Shown here one piece after another: positions 9,873-18,513 of a stretch of 64,000 nucleotides of DNA. Each line of letters starts with the position of its first letter. Positions within the stretch are counted from its first letter, which is position 1. Source of the stretch: Verrucomicrobiota bacterium. GTDB lineage: Bacteria; Verrucomicrobiota; Verrucomicrobiia; Opitutales; Opitutaceae. Where the stretch lies: the NCBI GenBank assembly GCA_016222805.1, contig JACRQG010000017.1:22249-86248 (forward strand). Reading direction: 5' to 3'. Under the pieces are notes generated by a model. It was not told the origin of the DNA. It saw nothing but the letters and a program-made list of their open reading frames with translations, and searched no databases. The position numbers and the translations under genes are program-made.

Positions 9873-12800
9873 ATGACTACCCCTCAGGCTCTGTTCGTCT
9901 CTCGCATCCGCTCGCTCGCGCGGGCGCTTTTCTGGGCCGGCCTATCCGTGTCCCTCTTGCCGCCCGGGAGCTTTGCCCAGGAGCCCACGGCCACCCTCGC
10001 CGGCACCGTGGCCAACGCCAGCACCCGGCAGTTCCTCACCGACGCCGAGGTGCGGATCGCCGGAACCAGCCTCGTCGCGCTGACGGACCGGGCGGGCGCT
10101 TTTTCGCTGTCCGGCCTGAAACCCGGCACCTATGAAGTGATCGCCTCCTACACCGGGCTCGATGCGGAACGCCGCACCGTCACCGTCGCCGCCAGCGCCA
10201 CGAGCCGGCAAGAGTTCAACCTCACGGCGGAGATCTACCGGCTCCAGCCCTTCGTCGTCGCCAGCGAGGTGGAGGGCAACGCCGCCGCAATCAACCAGCA
10301 GAAGAAATCGGACTTCTTCATCGCCACGATCTCGGCCGACACGCTCGGCAACGTCTCCGAGGGCAACATCGGCGAGTTCCTGCGCTACGTGCCCGGCATC
10401 CAGGTGAACTTCAGCAACGCGGATGCCTCCACCGTCTCGATGCGCGGGCAGGATCCCGAGGCGACTCTGTTCACCTTCGACGGCCAGGTGCCCGCGGCCG
10501 CCGGCACGCCCCCGCGCTCCAGCACGGGCAGCAGCGACGCCTCGAGCCGCGCCTTTGAATTCAGCCAGGCCACCATCGCCAACATCGAAACCATCGAGGT
10601 GTACAAGGCGCCCCCGCCGTGGATGTCGCCCTCGACCGGAGGGGTCGTCAACGCCGTCACGAAGAATGCCTTCGCCCAGAAGGGCCGGCGCTTCTCCACC
10701 ACCCTGACGCTCTCCGCCAACAGCGAGATGATGCACTGGCGCCTCCCCGGGCCGGGCTCACGCACCACCCACCGGATCAAGCCCGGCGGCAGCGTCAATT
10801 ACTCGGAAGCCTTCTTCGAAAACACCCTCGGGCTCACCTTCTCGTACTTCGAGAGCAACGTCATCAACCCGAGCCACAACTACGCGATGGGATATTCGCC
10901 ATTCACCGCCGGCACCGCCGCCAATCCCGTCACCGAGAACTCCCGTTTCAACGTCAACACCTTCACCCTCGTCGACGGTCCGCAGGTGAAGAACCGCCGC
11001 TCCCTCACCCTCAACGCCGACTACCGGCTCGGCCGGCACACGGTCCTCAAGCTCAAGACATCGGGCAACCACTACCTCAGCCAGAATCGCAGCCACACCT
11101 TTCGCGTCCGGCCCGGCACCGTGGATCCCGCTTCGACCACCACCGACGCCACCGTGCGCAACGCCCTCGTCGACATCTTCAACGACTACAGCGACTCCCT
11201 CAGCGCCAACTACGGCGTCGGCGGCTCGGTCGAACATCGCTTCGGCCCGTGGCGGGTCGACTATTCGGCGTTCTACGCGAAGTCGGATTCCAAGGTCACC
11301 GATCTGCCGGCGATGATTCAGTCGATGCAGTTCAACCTGGTCGCGGCCGACGCGATCGTGGTGCGCATGACCGCGGACCCGAACACCCCCGCGCCGCGTT
11401 CGCTCGTGCAGGTGGCCGGGCCCGATCTTTACGACCTGGCGAGCTACAACACGCGCAAGAGCTTTTCGCTGCAGACTTCGCCCCGCTTCCAGAACGACCG
11501 CACCTGGAACCTGAAGTTCGACGCGCGCCGCGACTTTGCCGGCTTCGTCGTGCCGTTCGACCTGCGGGCGGGCGCCTCCCTTTACCAGCTGCACCGGCGG
11601 AAGATGGCCGGCCAGATCGTACTCAACTACACCGGCCCCGACGGCGTCGCCGGCAATGCCGACGATCCGCAGCTCAGCGCTGCGCAGTTCATCAAGACCA
11701 CCTATGGCGACAAGTTCCTCTACGGCATCCGCACGCCTCCCCTCGTCGATCCGTACAAGTTTGCCGCCTTCATGACCGCCAACCCCCGCGCGGTGCAGGA
11801 CATCCAGGGACAAAACATCCAGCGTCAGCGCGTCAACACCCAGCAGATGGCCCAGGACGTGACCGCCGCCTACTTTGCCGGCACGGCGCGACCCACGCCG
11901 CGCCTCACCCTCGTGGCCGGACTCCGCGGGGAGAAGACGGAGAACTTCGTCCGGGGAGCCATTCGCATCAACTCCCTCGGTGCGCCCATTCTCGCCCAGG
12001 GTTTTTCCAACACGTCGAAACCGTACTTTGACGCCATCTACTCGCGCACCCAGCGCGCCACCAGCGACTACACCGACCATTTCCCGAACTTCCAGGCCAC
12101 CTACCGCTTCACGCCGGACCTGCTCTTCCGCGGCGCCGTGTCCCGTTCGATGTCCCGGCCCGGCGTGCAAACCATCCTGCCCAACACCACGGTCAACGAC
12201 ACCGCGGCGATTCCCAGCGTCACCGTCAATAACACCGGGCTGCTCCCCACCTATTCCCGAAACATCGACCTGCAGTTTGAACTCTTCACGCGGCCGTCGG
12301 GGCGCATCGAACTCGGCTGGTTCCGCAAGACGGTCTCAAACTACATCATCACCTCGACCGACACGATTCAGCCGGGCGACGACAACGGCTTCGACGGTCA
12401 ATACGCCGGCTACCTGCTCAACACGCAGGACAACGGCGGCAAGGGACAGTTCGAGGGCATCGAGTTCTCCGCCCGCCAGAGCCTGCAACCCTACCTGAAG
12501 TTTGTCCCGGAGTTGCTGCGGGGCTGGGAGGTGTTCGGCGGCTACAACAAGAACACGAAGGGCGAGGCCCCCAACCGCGCCGGCGTGGTGACCAAGCCGC
12601 TCGCCCCCAACTTCTACGACTGGAATGCCAACTGGGGCGTCAGCTACATGACCCCGCGCCGCACCCTGTACCTCAACGTCCGCACCACGCTTTTCCCGGA
12701 AGCAATCACCACGGCCGCCTCGGCCACGGATCTCCGTCCCGTCTACGAATCGAAGCACCAACGCTGGGACGCCACCCTCCGCTGGACCATCAGTCGCACC

Positions 12801-12959
12801 TATTCCCTGGAACTCAACGGAGCCAACCTGACCAACGATTCCTGGCGCAACTTCTACCAGGGCGGGCGCAACACCTCGCGCCGTACCTTCGGCACTAACT
12901 ACACCCTTTCCTTCCGCGCCAACCTGGATCAACTGCGACTCACCGGGGGCGGGCGCTGA
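9873..12959 (+). CDS. TonB-dependent receptor with carboxypeptidase-regulatory-like domain
   Basis: Outer-membrane receptor of about 1028 residues. ATG at 9873 is preferred because it opens directly into a signal peptide (hydrophobic LFWAGLSVSLLPPGSFAQ); the frame is open 74 codons further upstream without signal features. Residues about 38-110 form a carboxypeptidase-regulatory-like beta-sandwich (TLAGTVANASTRQFLTDAEV, GAFSLSGLKPGTYEVIASY). The plug follows (IGEFLRYVPGIQV, STVSMRGQDPEATLFTFDG, ETIEVYKAPP), then the barrel. The extreme C-terminus ends GGGR rather than in the usual aromatic residue, a small oddity. Divergent from the lyase and rhamnosidase genes, so probably the second importer of the same locus (inference). 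No TonB/ExbBD or SusD nearby. Confidence 0.88.
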   Translation: MTTPQALFVSRIRSLARALFWAGLSVSLLPPGSFAQEPTATLAGTVANASTRQFLTDAEVRIAGTSLVALTDRAGAFSLSGLKPGTYEVIASYTGLDAERRTVTVAASATSRQEFNLTAEIYRLQPFVVASEVEGNAAAINQQKKSDFFIATISADTLGNVSEGNIGEFLRYVPGIQVNFSNADASTVSMRGQDPEATLFTFDGQVPAAAGTPPRSSTGSSDASSRAFEFSQATIANIETIEVYKAPPPWMSPSTGGVVNAVTKNAFAQKGRRFSTTLTLSANSEMMHWRLPGPGSRTTHRIKPGGSVNYSEAFFENTLGLTFSYFESNVINPSHNYAMGYSPFTAGTAANPVTENSRFNVNTFTLVDGPQVKNRRSLTLNADYRLGRHTVLKLKTSGNHYLSQNRSHTFRVRPGTVDPASTTTDATVRNALVDIFNDYSDSLSANYGVGGSVEHRFGPWRVDYSAFYAKSDSKVTDLPAMIQSMQFNLVAADAIVVRMTADPNTPAPRSLVQVAGPDLYDLASYNTRKSFSLQTSPRFQNDRTWNLKFDARRDFAGFVVPFDLRAGASLYQLHRRKMAGQIVLNYTGPDGVAGNADDPQLSAAQFIKTTYGDKFLYGIRTPPLVDPYKFAAFMTANPRAVQDIQGQNIQRQRVNTQQMAQDVTAAYFAGTARPTPRLTLVAGLRGEKTENFVRGAIRINSLGAPILAQGFSNTSKPYFDAIYSRTQRATSDYTDHFPNFQATYRFTPDLLFRGAVSRSMSRPGVQTILPNTTVNDTAAIPSVTVNNTGLLPTYSRNIDLQFELFTRPSGRIELGWFRKTVSNYIITSTDTIQPGDDNGFDGQYAGYLLNTQDNGGKGQFEGIEFSARQSLQPYLKFVPELLRGWEVFGGYNKNTKGEAPNRAGVVTKPLAPNFYDWNANWGVSYMTPRRTLYLNVRTTLFPEAITTAASATDLRPVYESKHQRWDATLRWTISRTYSLELNGANLTNDSWRNFYQGGRNTSRRTFGTNYTLSFRANLDQLRLTGGGR

Positions 12960-13001
12960 ACCGCCGGCGCAGCGGCCTCGTCCCGCACGACGAAGCTCCC
13001 C

Positions 13002-13076
13002 TGTAGGCGGGGCGCCCCCGCCCCGCGATTCCGGCCGATCGTCCCGGCCAAGCGCGGCGGGGTCGCCGCGCCCACA
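13002..13076. repeat. Palindromic REP-like element (type TGTAGGCGG)
   Basis: Left arm 13002-13022 and the reverse complement of right arm 13056-13076 match at 18 of 21 positions; both outer ends begin TGT(A/G)GGCG. The 33-base centre also contains short inverted GC runs. It lies in the 196-base gap after the TonB receptor stop and before pyruvate carboxylase, and its ends resemble the elements at 16711, 40513 and 58760. Confidence 0.6.
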
Positions 13077-13155
13077 TGTCCAAGGCGCACACCGCTTGCC
13101 TCCGCTTTGGCATTGCCGCCCGGAGGGTGAATCGCAATGCAACTGGCGCCCATCG

Positions 13156-16100
13156 ATGCCCAATTCCAAGCCGCTCCCGTCCCACGCCGAACCCGCCCTC
13201 CGCCCGATTCGCAAGCTGATGGCGGCCAACCGCAGCGAGATCGCCGTGCGCATCTTCCGCGCCGGCACCGAGCTCAATCTCCGCACTGTGGCCATCTTCG
13301 CGCAGGAGGATCGCCTGTGCATCCATCGCTACAAGGCCGACGAAGCCTACCAGGTCGGCGCCGGCAAGGGCCCGGTGGCGGCCTACCTCGACATCGAGAG
13401 CATCATCGGCGTGGCCAAGGAGAAGGGCGTCGACGCCATCCACCCCGGCTACGGGTTCCTCTCGGAAAACGCCGAGTTCGCCCGCGCCTGCGAACGCGCC
13501 GGACTGATCTTCGTCGGGCCGCGCCCCGAACTCCTGGACATGATGGGCGACAAGACCGCCGCGCGCGCCCTGGCCCAGCGGATCCACGTTCCGACCCTTC
13601 CCGGGACCGAGAATCCCATCGTCGACCGCGAGGAGGCCCTGCGCGTGGCCAAGAGCATCGGCTTCCCCCTGATCATCAAGGCCGCCTTCGGCGGCGGCGG
13701 CCGGGGCATGCGCGTGGTCCACAAGGCCGGTGATTTGGCCAACCTGCTCGACGAGGCTCAGGCCGAGGCCGGCCGCGCCTTCGGCAACCCCGCCGTCTTC
13801 CTCGAGAAGTACATTCCGCGCGCCAAGCACATCGAAGTGCAGGTGCTCGGCGATCGCCACGGCAACGTGATTCACCTGCACGAGCGCGACTGCTCGGTGC
13901 AGCGCCGCCACCAGAAGGTGGTGGAGGTCGCTCCGTCCTTCGGGCTCCCGGAAAAGGTCGTCAACGAACTGTGCGACGCCGCGGCGCGGATGGCGCGGGA
14001 GATTCGTTACGACAACGCCGGCACCGTCGAATTCCTCTACGATCTCGATCGGCACGAGTGGTTCTTCATCGAGATGAACCCGCGCATCCAGGTCGAGCAC
14101 ACCATCACCGAGGTGATTACCGGGCTGGATTTGGTGCGGGCGCAGATCCTCATCGCGCAGGGCCACTCGCTCCACTCGCCGGAGGTCGGCATGCCGCGCC
14201 AGCCCGACATTCCGCGCAACGGCTACGCGATCCAGTGCCGCATCACCACGGAGGATCCCGAGAACAAGTTCATCCCGGATTACGGCCGCATTCTGGCCTA
14301 CCGCTCGCCCGGCGGCTTCGGCGTCCGCCTCGACGGTGGCATGGGCTACGCCGGCGCCGTGATCACGCCCTTCTACGACTCGCTCCTGGTGAAGAGCATC
14401 ACCAGCGGACAGACCTACGACATCGCGATGCGCCGCGCCCACCGGACGCTGAGCGAGTTCCGGATCCGCGGGGTGAAGACCAACATTCCGTTCCTGGAAA
14501 ACGTCATCGCCCATCCGGAATTCCGGTCGGGCCAGGCCACCACGACGCTGATCGACACCACGCCGGAGCTCTTCGCCTTCAAGCCGCGGCGCGATCGCGC
14601 CACCAAGCTCCTCAACTTCCTCGGCCACGTCATCGTCAACGGCAACCCACACGCGAAGGGATACCGCCCCGACAAGCCCTTCCTGCCCGCCGTGATTCCG
14701 GCCTATGACCACCGCGTCGAACCGCCGGCCGGCACCCGGCAGAAACTCCTCGAACTGGGTCCGCGGGGATTCGCCGCCTGGGCTGCGAAGCAGAAGCGCC
14801 TCCTCGTCACCGACACGACCTGGCGCGACGCCCACCAGTCGCTCATGGCGACCCGCGTGCGCAGCTACGACATGCTCGCCGGCGCGGGCGCCCTCGCCCA
14901 CCGCACGCCCAACCTGTTCTCCCTCGAGATGTGGGGCGGCGCCACCTTCGACACGGCGATGCGCTTCCTCAACGAGGATCCCTGGGAGCGCCTCCGCCAG
15001 CTCCGCGCCCGGGTGCCCAATATCTGCTTCCAGATGCTGTTCCGCGGCGCCAACGCCGTCGGCTACACCAACTACCCGGACAACGTCGTCGCCGGTTTCG
15101 TGAAGCATGCCGCGGCCAACGGCATGGACATCTTCCGGGTCTTCGACTCCCTGAATTACCTGCCGAACCTCCGCGTCGCGATGGCGGCGGTCAACGAGAC
15201 CCACGCCGTCTGCGAAGCCGCGCTGTGCTACACCGGCGACATCCTGGACGAGCGGCGCGACAAGTTCTCCCTCAAGTACTATGTGCGCCTGGCAAAGGAA
15301 CTGGAGAAGATGGGCGCCCACATCCTCGCGATCAAGGACATGGCCGGCCTGTGCCGTCCGTATGCCGCCTTCAAGCTGGTCAAGGCCCTGAAGGAGGAGG
15401 TCGGCCTGCCGATTCATTTCCATACGCACGACACCAGCGGCATCGCCGCCGCGAGCGTGCTGCGCGCGGCGGACGCCGGGGTCGACATCGTCGATCTCGC
15501 TCTGGCCGCGATGAGCGGCAGCACGTCGCAGCCGAACCTCAACTCCGTGGTCGCCGCCCTGCAGCACACGGCCCGCGACACCCAGCTCGACCTCGATGCC
15601 CTGAACGAGTTTTCCGACTACTGGGAGATTGTGCGCGACTACTACCGGCCCTTCGACACCGCGCCGAAGAGCGGCTCCGCCGAGGTGTACCTCCACGAAA
15701 TGCCCGGCGGGCAGTACACCAACCTCAAGGAGCAAGCCGCTTCGATGGGAGTCGCCCACCGCTGGCCGGAGATCGCCCGCACCTACGCCGAGGTGAACCA
15801 GCTGTTCGGCGACATCGTCAAGGTCACGCCCAGTTCCAAAGTCGTCGGTGACATGGCGCTGTTCCTGTTCAGCCGCGGCATCAAACCGGCCGATGTGGTC
15901 AATCTCGAGCCCGGCTCCCTGCCGTTCCCGGAAAGTGTCATCGACATGATGAGCGGCGGCCTCGGCTGGCCCGAGGGCGGGTGGCCGGAGCGAGTCTCCC
16001 TCGTGGTGCTCGGGGAGAAGCGGCACGCCGAGGCGCAAGCCCGTTACCAGGCGACGCGAAAGAAACCCGGCGGGGCGCCCAAAGGCGCGCCGGTGCTGGA

Positions 16101-16698
16101 CCTCGAAAAGGTACGCGCCGACCTGGCGTCGGCGCTCCGGCGCCCGGCGAGCGACGACGACGTCTTCTCGCATCTGATGTACCCGCAGGTGTTCGCGGAT
16201 TTCGCCAAGCATGTGGCCACCTACAGCGACGTCTCCGTGCTGCCGACCCCGGCCTTCTTCTATGGCCTGAAGCCCGGCGAGGAAATCTCCGTCAACATCG
16301 AGGAAGGAAAGGTCCTGATCATCCGCCTGATCTCGATCGGGCAGCCCGACAAGGATGGCCGCCGGGCGATCAGCTACGAACTCAACGGCATCGCCCGCGA
16401 GACCTTCGTGGTCGATAAGAGCATCGCCCCGAAGACCAAGGCCCGCCCGAAGGCCGACCTCGCCGATCCGCTGCAGATTGCGGCTCCCATCCCCGGGCTG
16501 ATCGCGCAGCTCGTCGTCTCGGTCGGGAGCAAGGTCGCGAAGGGCGACAAGCTGCTCATGATGGAAGCGATGAAGATGCAGAACACCGTCTACGCCTCCG
16601 CTGACGGTGTGGTTTCGGAACTGCACGTCGCTCTGGGCGACACCGTGGAGTCGAAGGACCTGCTCCTGAAGCTCCGCCCCGCCTCCGCCGCCAGTTGA
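13156..16698 (+). CDS. pyc: Pyruvate carboxylase
   Basis: Biotin-dependent cytoplasmic enzyme making oxaloacetate from pyruvate, bicarbonate and ATP. The 1180-residue chain has the single-polypeptide architecture. The biotin carboxylase/ATP-grasp domain starts near residue 18 (KLMAANRSEIAVRIFRAG), with the glycine-rich loop AAFGGGGRGMRVV near 177 and EMNPRIQVEHTITE near 305. The carboxyltransferase domain starts near residue 551 (TDTTWRDAHQSLMATRVR) and has FHTHDTSG near 754. It ends in a biotinyl domain with MMEAMKMQ, biotin lysine K1140. ATG at 13156 is chosen; an upstream TTG at 13096 adds only unrelated residues. Anaplerotic role; monocistronic, followed by tandem palindromes that separate it from the convergent permease. 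Confidence 0.97.
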   Translation: MPNSKPLPSHAEPALRPIRKLMAANRSEIAVRIFRAGTELNLRTVAIFAQEDRLCIHRYKADEAYQVGAGKGPVAAYLDIESIIGVAKEKGVDAIHPGYGFLSENAEFARACERAGLIFVGPRPELLDMMGDKTAARALAQRIHVPTLPGTENPIVDREEALRVAKSIGFPLIIKAAFGGGGRGMRVVHKAGDLANLLDEAQAEAGRAFGNPAVFLEKYIPRAKHIEVQVLGDRHGNVIHLHERDCSVQRRHQKVVEVAPSFGLPEKVVNELCDAAARMAREIRYDNAGTVEFLYDLDRHEWFFIEMNPRIQVEHTITEVITGLDLVRAQILIAQGHSLHSPEVGMPRQPDIPRNGYAIQCRITTEDPENKFIPDYGRILAYRSPGGFGVRLDGGMGYAGAVITPFYDSLLVKSITSGQTYDIAMRRAHRTLSEFRIRGVKTNIPFLENVIAHPEFRSGQATTTLIDTTPELFAFKPRRDRATKLLNFLGHVIVNGNPHAKGYRPDKPFLPAVIPAYDHRVEPPAGTRQKLLELGPRGFAAWAAKQKRLLVTDTTWRDAHQSLMATRVRSYDMLAGAGALAHRTPNLFSLEMWGGATFDTAMRFLNEDPWERLRQLRARVPNICFQMLFRGANAVGYTNYPDNVVAGFVKHAAANGMDIFRVFDSLNYLPNLRVAMAAVNETHAVCEAALCYTGDILDERRDKFSLKYYVRLAKELEKMGAHILAIKDMAGLCRPYAAFKLVKALKEEVGLPIHFHTHDTSGIAAASVLRAADAGVDIVDLALAAMSGSTSQPNLNSVVAALQHTARDTQLDLDALNEFSDYWEIVRDYYRPFDTAPKSGSAEVYLHEMPGGQYTNLKEQAASMGVAHRWPEIARTYAEVNQLFGDIVKVTPSSKVVGDMALFLFSRGIKPADVVNLEPGSLPFPESVIDMMSGGLGWPEGGWPERVSLVVLGEKRHAEAQARYQATRKKPGGAPKGAPVLDLEKVRADLASALRRPASDDDVFSHLMYPQVFADFAKHVATYSDVSVLPTPAFFYGLKPGEEISVNIEEGKVLIIRLISIGQPDKDGRRAISYELNGIARETFVVDKSIAPKTKARPKADLADPLQIAAPIPGLIAQLVVSVGSKVAKGDKLLMMEAMKMQNTVYASADGVVSELHVALGDTVESKDLLLKLRPASAAS

Positions 16699-16710
16699 CC
16701 GACGCTTGAA

Positions 16711-16880
16711 TGTAGCCGGGGGCGGCGACCCCGGCCTTGGGCAAAAGCGACTGACGTATTCACCGGACCGGCCTCAGCGAGGCCGGCTACACCGGCGTCC
16801 TGTAGCCGGGGGCGGCGACCCCGGCCTTTGCTGATTGCGCCCTACGTTTTCACCGGGCCGGCCTCGACGAGGCCGGCTAC
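16711..16880. repeat. Two tandem 80-bp palindromic REP-like units, 90-bp period
   Basis: Unit 1 is 16711-16790 and unit 2 is 16801-16880. Each begins with the same 28-base arm (TGTAGCCGGGGGCGG... CCGGCCTT) and ends with CACCGG(A/G)CCGGCCTC followed by GAGGCCGGCTAC, so the outer ends TGTAGCCGG / CCGGCTACA are inverted. Within each right arm, GGCCTC and GAGGCC form a small hairpin. The pair fills the gap between the convergent stops of pyc and the permease, the usual position of REP/BIME elements, and could act as a bidirectional transcription stop. Confidence 0.75.
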
Positions 16881-16898
16881 CGGTTGGCGGGATTCGCC

Positions 16899-18365
16899 CT
16901 ACGGCGTCACCTGCCGGCGCAGCTTGCTGTGGTGCCGGCTGTACGTGAAGTAGATCACAATCCCCAAGGCCATCCAGCCGATGAGCCGGAGCCACGTGTC
17001 CCACGGCAGCGCGAGCATCTGCGCTCCGCAGACGATGGCCCCGAGGATTGGCACCAGGGGAACCAGCGGCGTCCGGAACGGCCGATGCAGCTCCGGCTGC
17101 CGAATGCGCAGGATCCAGATGCTGAGGCACACGATCACAAAGGCGAAGAGGGTTCCGATGGACACCAGTTCACCCAGCAGGCTGAGTGGCAGCAGCCCGC
17201 CGAACACGGACGCAATCAGGCCGGTCACGATGGTGGTGATGTGCGGCGTCCGAAACTTGGGGTGAATCTTCGCAAACGCCGCCGGCAGCAGTCCGTCGTT
17301 GGCCATCGAGAAGAAGATGCGCGGCTGGCCCATCATCATCACGAGGATGACCGAACTCAGGCCCGCCAGCGCGGCAATCTCGACGACAAACCGGAGGGCG
17401 GCGGGGGCGCCGGCCGCCTGCAGGGCATTCACCACCGGAGCCGGGTTGTTCAGGTCGGTGTACTTCGACATCCCGGTCAGCACGAGCGAGACCGCGACGA
17501 AAATCAGGCTGCAGATTCCCAGCGAACCCAGGATGCCGAGGGGCATGTCCCGCTGCGGATTCTTCGCCTCCTGCGCGGAGGTCGAGACCGCGTCAAAGCC
17601 GATGTAGGCGAAAAAGATCACCGCGGCTCCCTTCATGATGCCGCTCCAGCCGAACTGTCCGGGACCGGTGTTCTCCGGGATGAACGGGGTCCAGTTCTTG
17701 ATCGCCAGGTCCGGATGCGTGAGCAGGAACCACGCCCCGAATCCGATCACGGCCAGGAGCACCGAGACCTTGGTGAAGACCATCACGTTGTTGAAATTGG
17801 CCGACTCCTTCACCCCCACGACGAGCAGGCCGGTGATGAGCAGAATGATCGCGATCGCGGGCAGGTTAACCAGCGCCCCGCTCGCCACGAGTTTGCCATT
17901 CACGATGTCGAACGGCGCCCGGGTCAGGTGCTCCGGCAGCGTGACTCCAAACTCCTTCAGGAAGGCCACGAAGTGGCCCGACCATCCCACCGCCACGGTG
18001 GGCGCGCAGAAAAGATACTCGAGGATCAGGTCCCAGCCGATGATCCAGGCCAGAAACTCCCCCAGGGTGGCGTAGGCGTACGTGTAGGCGCTTCCCGCGA
18101 TGGGAATCATCGCCGAGAACTCGGCATAACAGAGGCCGGCAAAGAGGCAGCCGACGCCGGAGATGAGGAACGAGATCGCAATCGCCGGGCCCGCGTACTG
18201 CGCCGCCGCCTGGCCGGTCAGCACGAAGATGCCCGCGCCGATGATGGCCCCGATGCCCAGGCTCACGAGGTTGGCCGGCCCGAGGGCCTTGCGCAGGCCG
18301 TGCGGGCTTTCGTGGGCACCCTCGGCCTGGAGGGTGGCGAACGGCTTGCGGTGGAACAAACTCAT
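16899..18365 (-). CDS. APC-family amino acid permease
   Basis: Inner-membrane amino acid transporter of about 488 residues with roughly 12-13 hydrophobic helices. ATG at 18365 is used (MSLFHRKPFATLQAEG). The first helix carries the APC consensus LVSLGIGAIIGAGIFVLTG near residues 32-50, followed by GPAIAISFLISGVGCLFAGL and CYAEFSAMIPIAGSAYTYAY, as in the cationic amino acid transporter / YfnA-like branch. The length is normal for bacterial CAT-like permeases. It stands alone between a TonB receptor upstream and convergent pyc; substrate cannot be told from sequence. No recognisable Shine-Dalgarno precedes the start, as for most genes here. Confidence 0.9.
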   Translation of the reverse strand: MSLFHRKPFATLQAEGAHESPHGLRKALGPANLVSLGIGAIIGAGIFVLTGQAAAQYAGPAIAISFLISGVGCLFAGLCYAEFSAMIPIAGSAYTYAYATLGEFLAWIIGWDLILEYLFCAPTVAVGWSGHFVAFLKEFGVTLPEHLTRAPFDIVNGKLVASGALVNLPAIAIILLITGLLVVGVKESANFNNVMVFTKVSVLLAVIGFGAWFLLTHPDLAIKNWTPFIPENTGPGQFGWSGIMKGAAVIFFAYIGFDAVSTSAQEAKNPQRDMPLGILGSLGICSLIFVAVSLVLTGMSKYTDLNNPAPVVNALQAAGAPAALRFVVEIAALAGLSSVILVMMMGQPRIFFSMANDGLLPAAFAKIHPKFRTPHITTIVTGLIASVFGGLLPLSLLGELVSIGTLFAFVIVCLSIWILRIRQPELHRPFRTPLVPLVPILGAIVCGAQMLALPWDTWLRLIGWMALGIVIYFTYSRHHSKLRRQVTP

Positions 18366-18513
18366 GGGGGGAACAGGAGGTTGCGGACCGGGATGATCCG
18401 CGCGGCGAGCGCGGCGCAAGGGGAACCGGCCGGACGCCCGCCGTCAATCGGCGACTGTAGAAATCCTGCGGAGGCAAGCCTGCCGCCGACGCACTCCTTG
18501 CCGGACCGTAGGG

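Noticed and set aside
393..12959. SusC/SusD-type polysaccharide utilisation locus
   Set aside because: The receptors lack a SusD neighbour, which argues against a Bacteroidetes-type system.
12940..16626. 1228-codon open frame antisense to pyruvate carboxylase
   Set aside because: High GC removes stops from the antisense frame; the translation is rich in Val, Gly, Arg and His without domains, while the plus strand is an unmistakable pyc.
18366..18513. Regulatory element before the permease
   Set aside because: No palindrome, riboswitch-like pairing or promoter match stood out in these 148 bases.
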